The position numbers and the translations under genes were made by a program. A stretch of 64,000 nt of DNA from an uncultured Spirochaetales bacterium (GTDB lineage: Bacteria; Spirochaetota; Spirochaetia; Sphaerochaetales; Sphaerochaetaceae): NCBI GenBank assembly GCA_949292445.1, contig CASEZU010000070.1, positions 19,194 through 83,193 on the forward strand, in the 5' to 3' direction. Positions within the stretch are counted from its first letter, which is position 1, and every line of letters starts with the position of its first letter. The notes beneath the pieces were generated by a model. The model had not been told where the DNA came from, did not search any database, and saw nothing but the letters and a program-made list of their open reading frames with translations. Positions 8,825-16,756 of this stretch are shown piece by piece.

Positions 8825-11230
8825 TTACACTCTCGATCCAAGATAGGCGCTCAGCCTGAGGATATCCGCGAAGACTCCTCCTGCGGTGACCTCAGGGCCG
8901 GCTCCAGGACCTTTTATAACAAGCGGCTGCTTATCGTAGCGTGCCGTCCTGAATGATATGACATTATCCGTTCCCTTTGCCTGTGAGAATGGATGATCCG
9001 CAGGATACTCCTTCAGAGCCACAGTGCATGTTCCGTTCTCGACCTTGCCGACATAGCGGAGCTTCATGCCGCGGCTCTCAGCGCTCCTGTAAAGCTCAAG
9101 CATGCGGCTGTCCATCTCGCTGAGGCGTGAGAGGAACTCCTCGCTGGAGAGGCTCCTCATATCCTCCGGCACGAGGGATTCCACCTCAATATCGCCGGTC
9201 TCAGTCGTGTAGCCAAGCTCACGGGCAAGAATGACAGTCTTCCTCGCGACATCCATGCCGGAAAGGTCATCCCTCGGATCGGGTTCCGTATAGCCGAGGC
9301 TCCGGGCCTTTTTCACGAGTTCGGAGAACGGAACGGTTCCGTCATACTCAGAGAAAAGCCAGCAGAGCGTTCCGGAGACCATTCCCTCGACGCTGATGAC
9401 CCTGTCTCCTGTCTCCCGGAGATCCTTTAGGGTGCAGATCACTGGAAGGCCTGCACCGACAGTCGTCTCATAAAGGAACTTGCGCCCTGTCTTCATCGTG
9501 CTGTCCAGAAGCTCCCTGTAATAGGCATAGGGGCCTGACCCCGCTTTCTTATTCGGAGTGATGACATGGAAACCGCTGTTAATGAAGCGGACATACTGCA
9601 TCGCCCTTGCTTCCGATGAAGTGCAGTCGACGATAACCCTGTGTGGATAGTACTGTGCCGCAATATGAGAGAGGAAGATATCCTCGTTGTAGGCGACAGC
9701 CTCATTCCTGAACTTCTCCTTCCACGATGAGAGATCAATACCCTCCTCGGAAAGAAGCATCTTCTTGGAAGTCGCAATGCCGCGTACCCTGATATCCAGA
9801 TCGAAATCCCGCCTCAGCCTGTCGCTCTCGGCAGCAAGCTGGTCAAGAAGCGTACCGCCGATGTTTCCCGGCCCGAAAAGGCCGACAGAGAGCGTCTGCT
9901 GAGAGAGGAAGAAGACAGAGTGAAGCGCCCTCAGTGCCTTGCCGCTCTCTCCGGCTTTGATCACAGCACTGATGTTACGCTCAGATGAGCCCTGGGCTAT
10001 GGCACGGACGTTGACACCTGCGCGCCCGAGTGAGGAGAGGAACGCACCTGCAGTTCCGAGGTGGCCTGGCATGCCTTCTCCGACAGCCGCTATGATCGCA
10101 AGATCAGTCTCGCAGTCGATGGACGATATGGCCTTCTCCGCAGTTTCATGGGAGAACTCGGCTTTTATCGTGCGCACCGCATCCGCAGCCTGGCGCTGCG
10201 GGACACAGAAGCAGATCGAATACTCGGACGACGCCTGGGAGATGAGGATGACGGAAATACGCTCATTTCTCAGAGAGGTGAAGAGACGCGATGAGAATCC
10301 GGGCACGCCCGACATTCCCGATCCCTCGACATTGATCATCGCCACATTCCTGACGACGGAGAACGCCTTCACAAGAAGGCCGTCATCGACAGCCTCCTCC
10401 GTTATGACAGTTCCCTCCTCATCCATGTCGCCCCAGCAGCGGAGCGTTATGGGAACAGCGGCATCGGAGGCGGGCTGGAATGACTGGGGATGGATGATCG
10501 GGGCCCCGAAGAAAGAGAGCTCTGTCGCTTCCCTGTATGTGAGATGCCTGATGACCTTCGCAGACGGCACATCCTTGCGGGAGGCCGTGCAAAGAGGCGA
10601 TCTTGAGTTCCAGAATGTCACAGGAGCCTTGTGGGAGGCGGCAATAAGGGAAGCGGTGTATTCGCTCTCCCCCTCCTTCCTCGGTTTTCCTGCGGCATCG
10701 GTGGAGGCATGTATCCTGTAGAGCTCGCCGGTGACAAACACCGCCCCTTCGGGAAACGATGGGGTATCTATCGCCTCACGCGGCGTCATCACCGTGCATG
10801 GTATCGAGGCCTCCGTGAAGGACGCTGACAGAATCCATGAGAGAAAGGTAGAAGTAAGATCGCCTGCATAGCGGGCGGCGGCTTCCGGGACATCCTTCAT
10901 GATCCAGACAGCGCGCAGTACCTCCTCCATATCGGAAAAGGCTGCATTGATTCGCTCCTGGACAGGCTCGGGATCGGAGAGCGCTCCTTCCGCAAGCTCA
11001 TTCCAGATGCTCTGGCTCTTCTCAAGCCTGCTCCAGAGCTTCTCTTCATTCTCGGCAGAAGCCGCAAGGAGCCCATCCAGCTGATAATCAGAGGAAGCGA
11101 CAGGGGAAAGGACGAAGACTTCAGTCTTCTCCCCGCCCTTCCTGCTGTTGTAAAGGGCAATCAGCTTCCTCACTCCCTGCAGATGGGAGAGCATCGAGCC
11201 TTCAAGGGCATGGATACGGACTGAATTCAT
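8825..11230 (-). CDS. thrA: aspartokinase-like/homoserine dehydrogenase fusion (ThrA type, degenerate kinase domain)
   Basis: The gene has the ThrA layout: aspartokinase domain (about 1-280), ACT regulatory region (about 290-440) and homoserine dehydrogenase (about 450-800). The dehydrogenase looks complete: NAD loop GLFGPGNIGG, TPNKKAG, YETTVGAGLPVI and EPDPRDDLSGMDVARK, so it should reduce aspartate semialdehyde to homoserine. The kinase half aligns along its length with E. coli ThrA (for example TYREATELSFFGAPIIHPQSFQP) but lacks the key motifs. The N-terminal KFGGTS is replaced by HALEGS, losing the catalytic Lys; GRxGSDYSA is KEGESEYTA; WTDVDGVY is WNSRSPLCT. It is therefore probably inactive as a kinase. 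ATG 11230 is preceded by GAGGTG at 5-base spacing. It is the first gene of the thrA-thrC operon. Confidence 0.93.
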   Translation of the reverse strand: MNSVRIHALEGSMLSHLQGVRKLIALYNSRKGGEKTEVFVLSPVASSDYQLDGLLAASAENEEKLWSRLEKSQSIWNELAEGALSDPEPVQERINAAFSDMEEVLRAVWIMKDVPEAAARYAGDLTSTFLSWILSASFTEASIPCTVMTPREAIDTPSFPEGAVFVTGELYRIHASTDAAGKPRKEGESEYTASLIAASHKAPVTFWNSRSPLCTASRKDVPSAKVIRHLTYREATELSFFGAPIIHPQSFQPASDAAVPITLRCWGDMDEEGTVITEEAVDDGLLVKAFSVVRNVAMINVEGSGMSGVPGFSSRLFTSLRNERISVILISQASSEYSICFCVPQRQAADAVRTIKAEFSHETAEKAISSIDCETDLAIIAAVGEGMPGHLGTAGAFLSSLGRAGVNVRAIAQGSSERNISAVIKAGESGKALRALHSVFFLSQQTLSVGLFGPGNIGGTLLDQLAAESDRLRRDFDLDIRVRGIATSKKMLLSEEGIDLSSWKEKFRNEAVAYNEDIFLSHIAAQYYPHRVIVDCTSSEARAMQYVRFINSGFHVITPNKKAGSGPYAYYRELLDSTMKTGRKFLYETTVGAGLPVICTLKDLRETGDRVISVEGMVSGTLCWLFSEYDGTVPFSELVKKARSLGYTEPDPRDDLSGMDVARKTVILARELGYTTETGDIEVESLVPEDMRSLSSEEFLSRLSEMDSRMLELYRSAESRGMKLRYVGKVENGTCTVALKEYPADHPFSQAKGTDNVISFRTARYDKQPLVIKGPGAGPEVTAGGVFADILRLSAYLGSRV

Positions 11231-11263
11231 AATCACCTCATCGGGATAAAGATCCCTATATTC

Positions 11264-11290
11264 TGGAAAAGCTCCCTTTCGGGAGCCTTA
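11264..11290 (-). terminator. rho-independent terminator after rpmB
   Basis: On the minus strand a GCTCCC-GAAA-GGGAGC hairpin (11271-11286) is followed by TTTT. It sits between rpmB and thrA and would end the rpmB transcript. Confidence 0.85.
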
Positions 11291-11310
11291 TTTCCGGATT
11301 CGGGCGGGGC

Positions 11311-11541
11311 TTATACCACCTTGACGATCTTGCCGCTTCTGAGACAGCGTGTGCAGACCTTGATTGTCCTCGGCGTTCCGTTGATGAGAGCCTTCACGGA
11401 AACGAGGTTAGGCTGGAAAGTGCGCTTCTTGGTCACGCCGATATGCTGACCGACACCGCCCTTCTTCTTAGCCTGTCCCTTGCGGGGCACGATGCTTCCT
11501 GAGATAGTTCCCTTGCCGCAGATATCACATCTTCTTGCCAT
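11311..11541 (-). CDS. rpmB: 50S ribosomal protein L28
   Basis: L28 is a small basic protein of the large ribosomal subunit. Seen: MARRCDICGKGT, the basic QAKKKGG and KKRTFQPNL segments, and a C-terminal CTRCLRSGKIVKVV. The two CxxC pairs make it the zinc-binding (C+) form. I start it at ATG 11541 (76 residues), where family homology begins and GGTGG lies upstream; an in-frame GTG at 11553 would only add four residues. It is transcribed alone, ending at a strong hairpin. Confidence 0.96.
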   Translation of the reverse strand: MARRCDICGKGTISGSIVPRKGQAKKKGGVGQHIGVTKKRTFQPNLVSVKALINGTPRTIKVCTRCLRSGKIVKVV

Positions 11542-11656
11542 GTTATCATCCACCTTATACTATTGTCTGAAAGAGAGGCTTCCTTGCTGGATGCCAGTCA
11601 CAGCTAAGAGACTATACCCGAACGGGAAAACTTTGTAAATATCCCGTCAGGTATCT

Positions 11657-11662
11657 TATAAT
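11657..11662 (+). promoter_or_regulatory. -10 box next to the start of a hypothetical gene
   Basis: A perfect TATAAT ends 9 bases before ATG 11672, with no Shine-Dalgarno in the gap. The mRNA would carry almost no leader. Confidence 0.5.
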
Positions 11663-11671
11663 GCTACGATT

Positions 11672-12082
11672 ATGCGATACACCGTGCTGACACTCGATGA
11701 AGCTCCGCGCCTTGAATGGCGGAGGATGCTGACAGGATATTTCAGGGCAACCGGGGACTGGAGCGCCTATGCCATGCCCCCCTGCATCATCCTCTCCTGC
11801 GGAAAGGACTTCTTCGAGGAGGAGGCCTCCATAGGAAACGGAATCTGCACAGCAGGCGGCACCATGATCTGGAACGGCGCGGCATCGGTTCTGCCTGTGC
11901 ACGCAGATACGCTCCCGTACTATGCGGAGAATCCGGGGCTCTTCGTCTCATTCTCACGGCCCGGGACAATCAGCTTCCCCGCCTTTCAGGTCTCCGTCGG
12001 CAGCCTGGCACTGCTGGAGGCGGACGGAACCTCGTTCCGCGTCATCCGTTCGCGGAGACTGCGGAAGGACAGAGAGCCCTGA
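11672..12082 (+). CDS. hypothetical protein
   Basis: I do not recognise this 136-residue protein. There is no signal peptide or membrane segment. It contains a Cys in IILSCGKDFFEEE and a Gly/Cys-rich NGICTAGGT stretch, then mostly beta-like sequence and a basic C-terminus (RSRRLRKDREP). It is a single gene with a consensus -10 box just upstream, and its last 41 bases overlap the convergent nth gene, in the antisense of its iron-sulfur Cys region. Coding seems likely because the -10, the ATG and the codon use agree with neighbours, but there is no family support. Confidence 0.55.
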   Translation: MRYTVLTLDEAPRLEWRRMLTGYFRATGDWSAYAMPPCIILSCGKDFFEEEASIGNGICTAGGTMIWNGAASVLPVHADTLPYYAENPGLFVSFSRPGTISFPAFQVSVGSLALLEADGTSFRVIRSRRLRKDREP

Positions 12083-12662
12083 CAAGGCATGAACGGCAGT
12101 CAGGACGCGGCCGGCAGACTGTACGGCCATGAAGGTTGAGGACCATGGACATCCTGCTCCACTCGGATTCTGGGAAGCGCTCCTTGATCTCCCACCCCGC
12201 CTTATCCCGGTCGAGAGTATCTGTAAACCCCAGCCGGTAAGCGACTCTGACAAAGTGCGTGTCAGCAATGACAGCTGGAAGATGAAGGACATGTTCAGCG
12301 TAGCAAGAAGCCGTCTTCTCCCCTATTCCAGGCAGTGTCTTCAGCTCCTCCTTATCCTCAGGGAGGCCATTCTCAGCTATATATGCAGACACTTCCTTTA
12401 TCCGCGGGGCCTTGATCCGCGAAAGCCCTGCGGGACGGATCAGAGCCTCAATCGCGGCCGTATCAGCCGCTGCCACAGATTCAGGGCTGGGGAAACGGGA
12501 AAAAAGCGCTTCTGCGGCCTTTGCGGCCTGCCTGTCCGTGGTCGATGCGCTCAGCATGACGGTGATGAGGAAACGCCACGGATCCTCCTCAGTCAGGAAT
12601 GAGATATGCTCAGGAGCGGCATTTTCCAGGATACTCCACATCTTGTTGACCGTATTTTCCAT
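12042..12662 (-). CDS. nth: endonuclease III (DNA glycosylase/AP lyase)
   Basis: Nth removes oxidised pyrimidines from DNA and nicks the abasic site (base excision repair). Seen: helix-hairpin-helix LPGIGEKTASC with the catalytic Lys, ADTHFVRVAYRLG with the catalytic Asp, and four C-terminal Cys for the [4Fe-4S] cluster. The spacing is C-X5-C-X2-C-X5-C, one residue shorter in the first gap than the usual C-X6-C. Length (206) is normal. The start at 12662 lies in the same short region as the tRNA-Pro promoter on the other strand. The tail overlaps the convergent hypothetical gene by 41 bases. Confidence 0.93.
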   Translation of the reverse strand: MENTVNKMWSILENAAPEHISFLTEEDPWRFLITVMLSASTTDRQAAKAAEALFSRFPSPESVAAADTAAIEALIRPAGLSRIKAPRIKEVSAYIAENGLPEDKEELKTLPGIGEKTASCYAEHVLHLPAVIADTHFVRVAYRLGFTDTLDRDKAGWEIKERFPESEWSRMSMVLNLHGRTVCRPRPDCRSCLVRALCPSAVSANG

Positions 12663-12674
12663 TTTCCTTATAAT
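12646..12674 (+). promoter_or_regulatory. sigma-70-type promoter of tRNA-Pro
   Basis: TTGACC (12646-12651), a 17-base spacer and TATAAT (12669-12674) stand 12 bases upstream of the mature tRNA 5' end. It is a near-consensus promoter and overlaps the nth start codon on the opposite strand. Confidence 0.85.
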
Positions 12675-12686
12675 CCCACCTCGTTA

Positions 12687-12759
12687 CGGGATGTCGCCTA
12701 GCGGCTATGGCGCCTGCTTTGGGAGCAGGATATCGATGGTTCGAGTCCATTCATCCCGA
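12687..12759 (+). tRNA. tRNA-Pro (anticodon TGG)
   Basis: A 73-base cloverleaf: acceptor CGGGATG pairs with CATCCCG; the anticodon stem CCTGC/GCAGG encloses the loop TTTGGGA with anticodon TGG; the T arm is GATGG-TTCGAGT-CCATT; the D arm contains TAGCGGCTATGG. The CCA end is not encoded. A consensus promoter lies upstream and a terminator hairpin follows, so it is a single-gene unit. Confidence 0.96.
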
Positions 12760-12791
12760 TAGGATGATAGCATAATGCCTGCAGTCAAAGA

Positions 12792-12816
12792 AGCTCCGGA
12801 CACACCGGGGCTTTTT
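12792..12816 (+). terminator. terminator of tRNA-Pro
   Basis: Stem AGCTCCGG/CCGGGGCT (one G-T pair) with a 5-base loop is followed by TTTTT, 33 bases after the tRNA. Confidence 0.85.
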
Positions 12817-12869
12817 GATTGCCGCTGCTGCAGCAGCACACCCCCTTCCCCGCAGCTGTGTACAGGATT

Positions 12870-12875
12870 TATAAT
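12870..12875 (+). promoter_or_regulatory. -10 box next to ATG 12883
   Basis: TATAAT is followed by seven bases (CACCGGG) and then ATG 12883. There is no room for an ordinary ribosome-binding site, which suggests a leaderless mRNA. Confidence 0.55.
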
Positions 12876-12882
12876 CACCGGG

Positions 12883-13668
12883 ATGAGAAAGGTTCCGCTG
12901 ATTGTTCTTCTCCTTGCCCTCTCTGAACTGCTTTTCGGAGCCGTGTTCCCAGGTTATGACTTCACATTCTCGGAAACAGTCTCATCGGATTCGCTCATGT
13001 CTCTCGAGGGCAGCAGACTTGGCCTGGACTACACAGGATACGGCTACATAGGCGGAGAAGCGAGGACAGGAATATATCTCAGGCTCGGTTTTCAGGCTCC
13101 CTACTCGAGCATACTCTCCCTCTTCGAAGGCGGCGATGCCGACGAGGCGGAGGAAAACGCGGAGAATGTGGAGAGATCATTCAGGATTTCCGCCTCGCTT
13201 GGCCCGGCATTCAGAAAGTTCATAGGAGAGGATGCCATCTGGTATATGGGGCTCGGCGCTGCATTCAGCATGGAATGGACAAACAGGCAGTCACTCATCT
13301 CCGACATGCAGCACACAATGCTGGAGATGGATTTCGGCGCTGACATCGACATCGGGATAAGAATAGACGTGGAGAAGACGACAACGCTCAGGATCGGGGT
13401 TCATGGCGCATATACGATGTTCTCGATCGAGGCCGATATCCTCTCCCCCAGAAGCGGAGGAGAGAGCAGCACCGAGGCTGTCATGATCCCCAACATCTTC
13501 CTTCCTCCAGGGAAGAAGGCGAAGCCCTTCCAGGCCGAGGGCTACATCAGCCTTGGCCACACTTTCAGGCAGGACAGGGGCCGCACAATGAAACGGTACA
13601 TCATAACCACGGACAAGCCGTTCAGCGGCGTGACTGTGGAGATGGATCAGCTGTTGCCGCCGTCCTGA
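12883..13668 (+). CDS. hypothetical secreted, beta-rich (outer-membrane-like) protein
   Basis: The product is 261 residues from ATG 12883. I chose this start, not the in-frame ATG at 12775, because it begins a classic signal peptide (MRKVPLIVLLLALSELLFGA), the upstream codons run through the tRNA terminator, and a TATAAT lies 7 bases before it. The mature part has Gly/Tyr-rich alternating segments (GYGYIGGEARTGIYLRLGF, DIDIGIRIDVEKTTTLRIGVHGAY) as in outer-membrane beta-barrels, plus an acidic insertion (DADEAEENAENVE). No family recognised. Its end overlaps the convergent coiled-coil gene by 22 bases. Confidence 0.65.
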   Translation: MRKVPLIVLLLALSELLFGAVFPGYDFTFSETVSSDSLMSLEGSRLGLDYTGYGYIGGEARTGIYLRLGFQAPYSSILSLFEGGDADEAEENAENVERSFRISASLGPAFRKFIGEDAIWYMGLGAAFSMEWTNRQSLISDMQHTMLEMDFGADIDIGIRIDVEKTTTLRIGVHGAYTMFSIEADILSPRSGGESSTEAVMIPNIFLPPGKKAKPFQAEGYISLGHTFRQDRGRTMKRYIITTDKPFSGVTVEMDQLLPPS

Positions 13669-14114
13669 ACGTCGACGACCTCGGCATCGGTGGGACGCGG
13701 AATGTGACGCTTTATGAAAGGGATGAAGCCAGAGTACACCTTCTGGAACTCATCCTCGCTCTCCTTGAGCGCTGCCTGCCACACCGGTCCGAACCCAGGG
13801 CTGTTCAGCGTGAGCCGGTCAGCCGCTTTCTGCAGTATCTGCAGGCGCTGCATCTCCTTGCGTCCCGGCTTGTCACGGAGAGCCAGCAGCGAGACACGGA
13901 GGTTCTCATTCGCCTTTCTCAGCTCATCATTCTCTTCCCTGACTTTCTTCAGGCCCTCGGCCTCAAGCTCCATCCTGTCTGAAAGCATGTCCTTGTATTT
14001 CTGGACTTCCTTCTTCTTCTCCTCATTGATCCTCCCGATCTTCATAGAGAGGAAGAATGCGACCAGCGCTGCTATTATGAGGCCCGTGCCAAGGCCGTAT
14101 ATGAACATTTCCAT
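13647..14114 (-). CDS. membrane-anchored coiled-coil protein, unknown function
   Basis: This is a small bitopic protein of about 155 residues: one N-terminal transmembrane helix (YGLGTGLIIAALVAFFLSM), then a charged heptad-rich coiled coil (KKKEVQKYKDMLSDRMELEAEGLKKVREENDELRK region, residues about 30-90), then a short C-terminal part. The layout resembles RmuC-like or YhcB-like membrane coiled coils, but I see no specific motif. I take ATG 14114; an in-frame ATG at 14150 would add 12 residues before the helix. TATCCT lies 6 bases upstream of 14114. The gene is divergent from the 6S RNA. Confidence 0.65.
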   Translation of the reverse strand: MEMFIYGLGTGLIIAALVAFFLSMKIGRINEEKKKEVQKYKDMLSDRMELEAEGLKKVREENDELRKANENLRVSLLALRDKPGRKEMQRLQILQKAADRLTLNSPGFGPVWQAALKESEDEFQKVYSGFIPFIKRHIPRPTDAEVVDVQDGGNS

Positions 14115-14174
14115 AGTGAAAGGATAACCTATTATTTCCGGCTCTTCCACCCTGCGGCAAACTATGATAAACTC

Positions 14175-14346
14175 CGATTACCTATAGAACGGCTCATCTG
14201 AAGCCTCTTGGAGCAAACCATATAATCGGGATCCGGTATAGCCTCAGCGGCATTGCTCCCTACGGGAACAGAAAGCGGGCAACAAAGATCCCTCCCTTGA
14301 ACAATAGTTCAAGAGCAACCAGCGGCCGTATCTATAGGACTTTTTT
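14175..14346 (+). ncRNA. ssrS: 6S RNA (SsrS), regulator of RNA polymerase
   Basis: The 6S RNA mimics an open promoter and binds the housekeeping RNA polymerase. Seen: a closing stem in which 14181-14193 pairs with 14325-14338 (13 pairs, one bulged A); an inner stem GGAGCAA (14210-14216) with TTGCTCC (14253-14259); and on the 3' side a CTTGAAC-AATA-GTTCAAG hairpin (14296-14313) followed by an AGCGGCCGTATC-like closing strand. That 3' hairpin plus closing strand closely resembles E. coli 6S RNA as I know it. A T-run at 14341-14346 ends it. Length about 165-170 is right for the family. A possible TATGAT -10 is at 14163-14168. It is immediately followed by the TPR gene. Confidence 0.75.
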
Positions 14347-14362
14347 ATTTTCACGGGGATTT

Positions 14363-15643
14363 ATGAACAAGGAAGAAAGCCTCAGGTCAATAAGATACAT
14401 CAAAGTGCCGAAGGGAATGAGGATTGAAAGCGACACGTTCCGCCTTGATCCGAACATCATGCTTCCGGTGCAGCTAAAAAGCGGCGCCTCAAGGCTTACG
14501 GAGGCGGATATCTCCCTCGAGTCGATCGTGTCCGGAATGCTCACCCTGATAGCCTATGATGAGAACCACAGGGATGCCTCCTACTACAAGGATTTCGTGC
14601 TGACAATCGACTCGATGCTCCCGGACAAGCTCTGCAAGGCAGCAATTGCGAAGGAGGAGCAGAAGGATTATGAGTTCTCTGAGGAGCTCTTCCTCGCCGT
14701 ATACCACCTACTTCCACAGGCCGCATCATGCATCAACCTCGCCACGATCTACTCATATATGGCAGTCGATGCGCGCGACAAGGGGGATGAGGAGAAGGAG
14801 GATGAGTACCTCCTGTCAGCAAAGCAGACGCTCAGAGACGGGCTCAGAAGGTTCGGTGAGAATCCGGACGTGCTTGCTGAGATATCCTCATTCGAGGCTT
14901 TCACAGGCAATCTCGAGGAAGCGAGGGATTACCTCGGACGTTACATGGCCGTGGCGGAGGAAGGAGAGAAGAAGCAGGAGATGAAGAAGCTCCTAAGCCG
15001 CATCGAGCTTCAGCTTGAGAATGACGAGGAAATAAAAGAGGCCTACGATTTCATAATGCTCGATGAAGCTGACAAAGCCATGGATGCCGCCGCAAGATTC
15101 ATCGCCAGGAACCCGAAGGTATGGAACGGATACTTCCTCCGTGGATGGGCTGAGAGGAAGGCAGGAAAATACGAGGAGGCGCGAGCCGACCTGATGAAAT
15201 GCCTCGAACTGGGGGAAAGGTCAGCGGATATCTACAACGAGCTCTCCATAGCGGAGCTCGAGATCGGCGACAGGGAGCTTGCCAAGACATATCTGGAGAC
15301 AGCCGCAGACCTCGATCCGGATAACCTCACAGTAGCCTCGAACCTCTCCTATCTCTATCTCCAGGACTCACAGTTCGATGAGGCGAGGGAGTATCTTGAG
15401 AAGGCACGCTACCTCTCCGGAAGCGATGCGATCGTCAAGGGACTCATAGAGGAATATGAGAAAAGGACCGGGGAGAAGATCGGAGAGCTCATCCACGAGG
15501 AGATCGTCCACGACGACTCTAAAAATGAGGATGAGGACGACGATGCCTACGCCGCGGAGATAGCTGAGATAGAGAAAGACGGAATACCGGAGGAGGATGA
15601 GTGCCGCTGCGGCCATCATCACCACCATCACGAGGAGGCATGA
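14363..15643 (+). CDS. tetratricopeptide-repeat protein with His-rich C-terminus
   Basis: This is a 426-residue soluble protein with several TPR-like helical repeats between about residues 85 and 370 (for example WNGYFLRGWAERKAGKYEEA, SADIYNELSIAELEIGDRELA, NLTVASNLSYLYLQDSQFDEA). TPRs mediate protein-protein contacts. The C-terminus is very acidic and ends CRCGHHHHHHEEA, two Cys plus six His, a likely metal-binding tail. I start at ATG 14363 (GGGG upstream), not 14297, because 14297 lies inside the 6S RNA. It overlaps tsaE by ATGA and leads the tsaE-tsaB-trxR operon. Confidence 0.85.
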   Translation: MNKEESLRSIRYIKVPKGMRIESDTFRLDPNIMLPVQLKSGASRLTEADISLESIVSGMLTLIAYDENHRDASYYKDFVLTIDSMLPDKLCKAAIAKEEQKDYEFSEELFLAVYHLLPQAASCINLATIYSYMAVDARDKGDEEKEDEYLLSAKQTLRDGLRRFGENPDVLAEISSFEAFTGNLEEARDYLGRYMAVAEEGEKKQEMKKLLSRIELQLENDEEIKEAYDFIMLDEADKAMDAAARFIARNPKVWNGYFLRGWAERKAGKYEEARADLMKCLELGERSADIYNELSIAELEIGDRELAKTYLETAADLDPDNLTVASNLSYLYLQDSQFDEAREYLEKARYLSGSDAIVKGLIEEYEKRTGEKIGELIHEEIVHDDSKNEDEDDDAYAAEIAEIEKDGIPEEDECRCGHHHHHHEEA

Positions 15644-16071
15644 TGATCTCCCATTCTGCAAATGAGACAGAGGATATCGGATACAGATTCGGCAAGGAGC
15701 TCAGGCGCGGCGATACGGTCACGCTCACAGGCTCCCTCGGAGCTGGAAAGACGGTGCTTGCGAAAGGCATCGCACGCGCTCTCGGAATCAAAGAGGCCAT
15801 TGTCTCCCCCACTTTCACGCTTGTACAGGAGTATGAGGGAAGGGAGAAGCTCTACCACCTTGATCTCTACAGGCTCTCCGGAGAGGATGAGTTCGAGTCA
15901 ATGGGCGGGGAGGAATTCCTTTACCCCGACGGCATAACGCTGATCGAATGGGCGGAGAAGATTGAAGGAATGCTTCCTGAGAATGTCTTCAGGGTGTCAG
16001 TAGGCATCCTGCCGGACGGCAGCAGGGAGATAAAGATAGAAGGAGGCAGCCATGAATGTTCTCTTAGCTGA
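15640..16071 (+). CDS. tsaE: tRNA N6-threonylcarbamoyladenosine biosynthesis ATPase TsaE
   Basis: TsaE is the small P-loop ATPase that drives the TsaB-TsaD complex forming t6A37 in ANN-decoding tRNAs. Seen: Walker A GSLGAGKT, SPTFTLVQEY, LYHLDLYRL, and IEWAE, all diagnostic. Length 143 is normal. The start ATG 15640 (or 15643) has GAGGAGG at the right distance, overlaps the TPR stop by four bases, and the end overlaps tsaB by 20 bases. Confidence 0.95.
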   Translation: MMISHSANETEDIGYRFGKELRRGDTVTLTGSLGAGKTVLAKGIARALGIKEAIVSPTFTLVQEYEGREKLYHLDLYRLSGEDEFESMGGEEFLYPDGITLIEWAEKIEGMLPENVFRVSVGILPDGSREIKIEGGSHECSLS

Positions 16072-16756
16072 CACCTCAACGCAGATACTTTCAATAGCAC
16101 TGCTTACGGAGACATCATACGAGGAGAGGCTCGTGAACGGGAATTTCTCCCACTCTGAGGACCTCCTTCCTGAGATTGAGGCTCTTATCAAAAGAGCGGG
16201 CATTACGCTGTCCGACCTGGAGCTCCTGATTGTCACGAAAGGGCCTGGATCATTCACAGGGCTCAGGATCGGCATGGCCTCGATGAAGGGAATAGCCTCG
16301 GCCCTCTCAATCCCCCTTGTCTCCGTACCGACGCTCGATGCCATAGCCGAAGCTGTGGGAATCTATCCAGGAGCAGTGCTCTCCGTGATCGATGCGAGGA
16401 AAAAGAAGTTCTATCTCTCCATGAAGAGAAACGGCGAGACAGTCATCGCTGACAGGGACGGGAATGCGGCGGATATAATCGATGCGCTGAAAGCGGAGAA
16501 GATGCCGGTGCTTGTCACAGGACCGGACGCCCTCCTCTTTTCGGAGAAGGTTGCGGAAATAGATGATGCGATCCCCCTTCTCGTCGATCCTGAGGCACCG
16601 AGAAACATATCCAGGGCTCTCCTGTCCCTCGGGCTTGAGAAATACAGGATGAAGGGCGCCGATGACATCGGCGAAGGCCCTGTATACATCCGCCGCTCTG
16701 ATGCGGAGGAAGCACTTGAGAAGAAGATGAAGGAGCGGGAAAGAGATGGAATGTGA
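16052..16756 (+). CDS. tsaB: t6A biosynthesis scaffold protein TsaB
   Basis: TsaB is the inactive ASKHA-fold partner of TsaD (YgjD) in t6A synthesis. Seen: MNVLLADTSTQILSIAL at the N-terminus, the signature TKGPGSFTGLRIGMASMKGIA around residues 61-82, and DARKKKFYLSM. Length 234 is normal. It overlaps tsaE by 20 bases and the reductase gene by 11 bases, so all are co-translated. tsaD itself is not in the window; tsaC is at 53 kb. Confidence 0.95.
   Translation: MNVLLADTSTQILSIALLTETSYEERLVNGNFSHSEDLLPEIEALIKRAGITLSDLELLIVTKGPGSFTGLRIGMASMKGIASALSIPLVSVPTLDAIAEAVGIYPGAVLSVIDARKKKFYLSMKRNGETVIADRDGNAADIIDALKAEKMPVLVTGPDALLFSEKVAEIDDAIPLLVDPEAPRNISRALLSLGLEKYRMKGADDIGEGPVYIRRSDAEEALEKKMKERERDGM

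Noticed and set aside
14296..14313. CTTGAAC-AATA-GTTCAAG inverted repeat as a repressor operator for the TPR gene
   Set aside because: Better explained as the 3' hairpin of the 6S RNA, with the closing stem around it.
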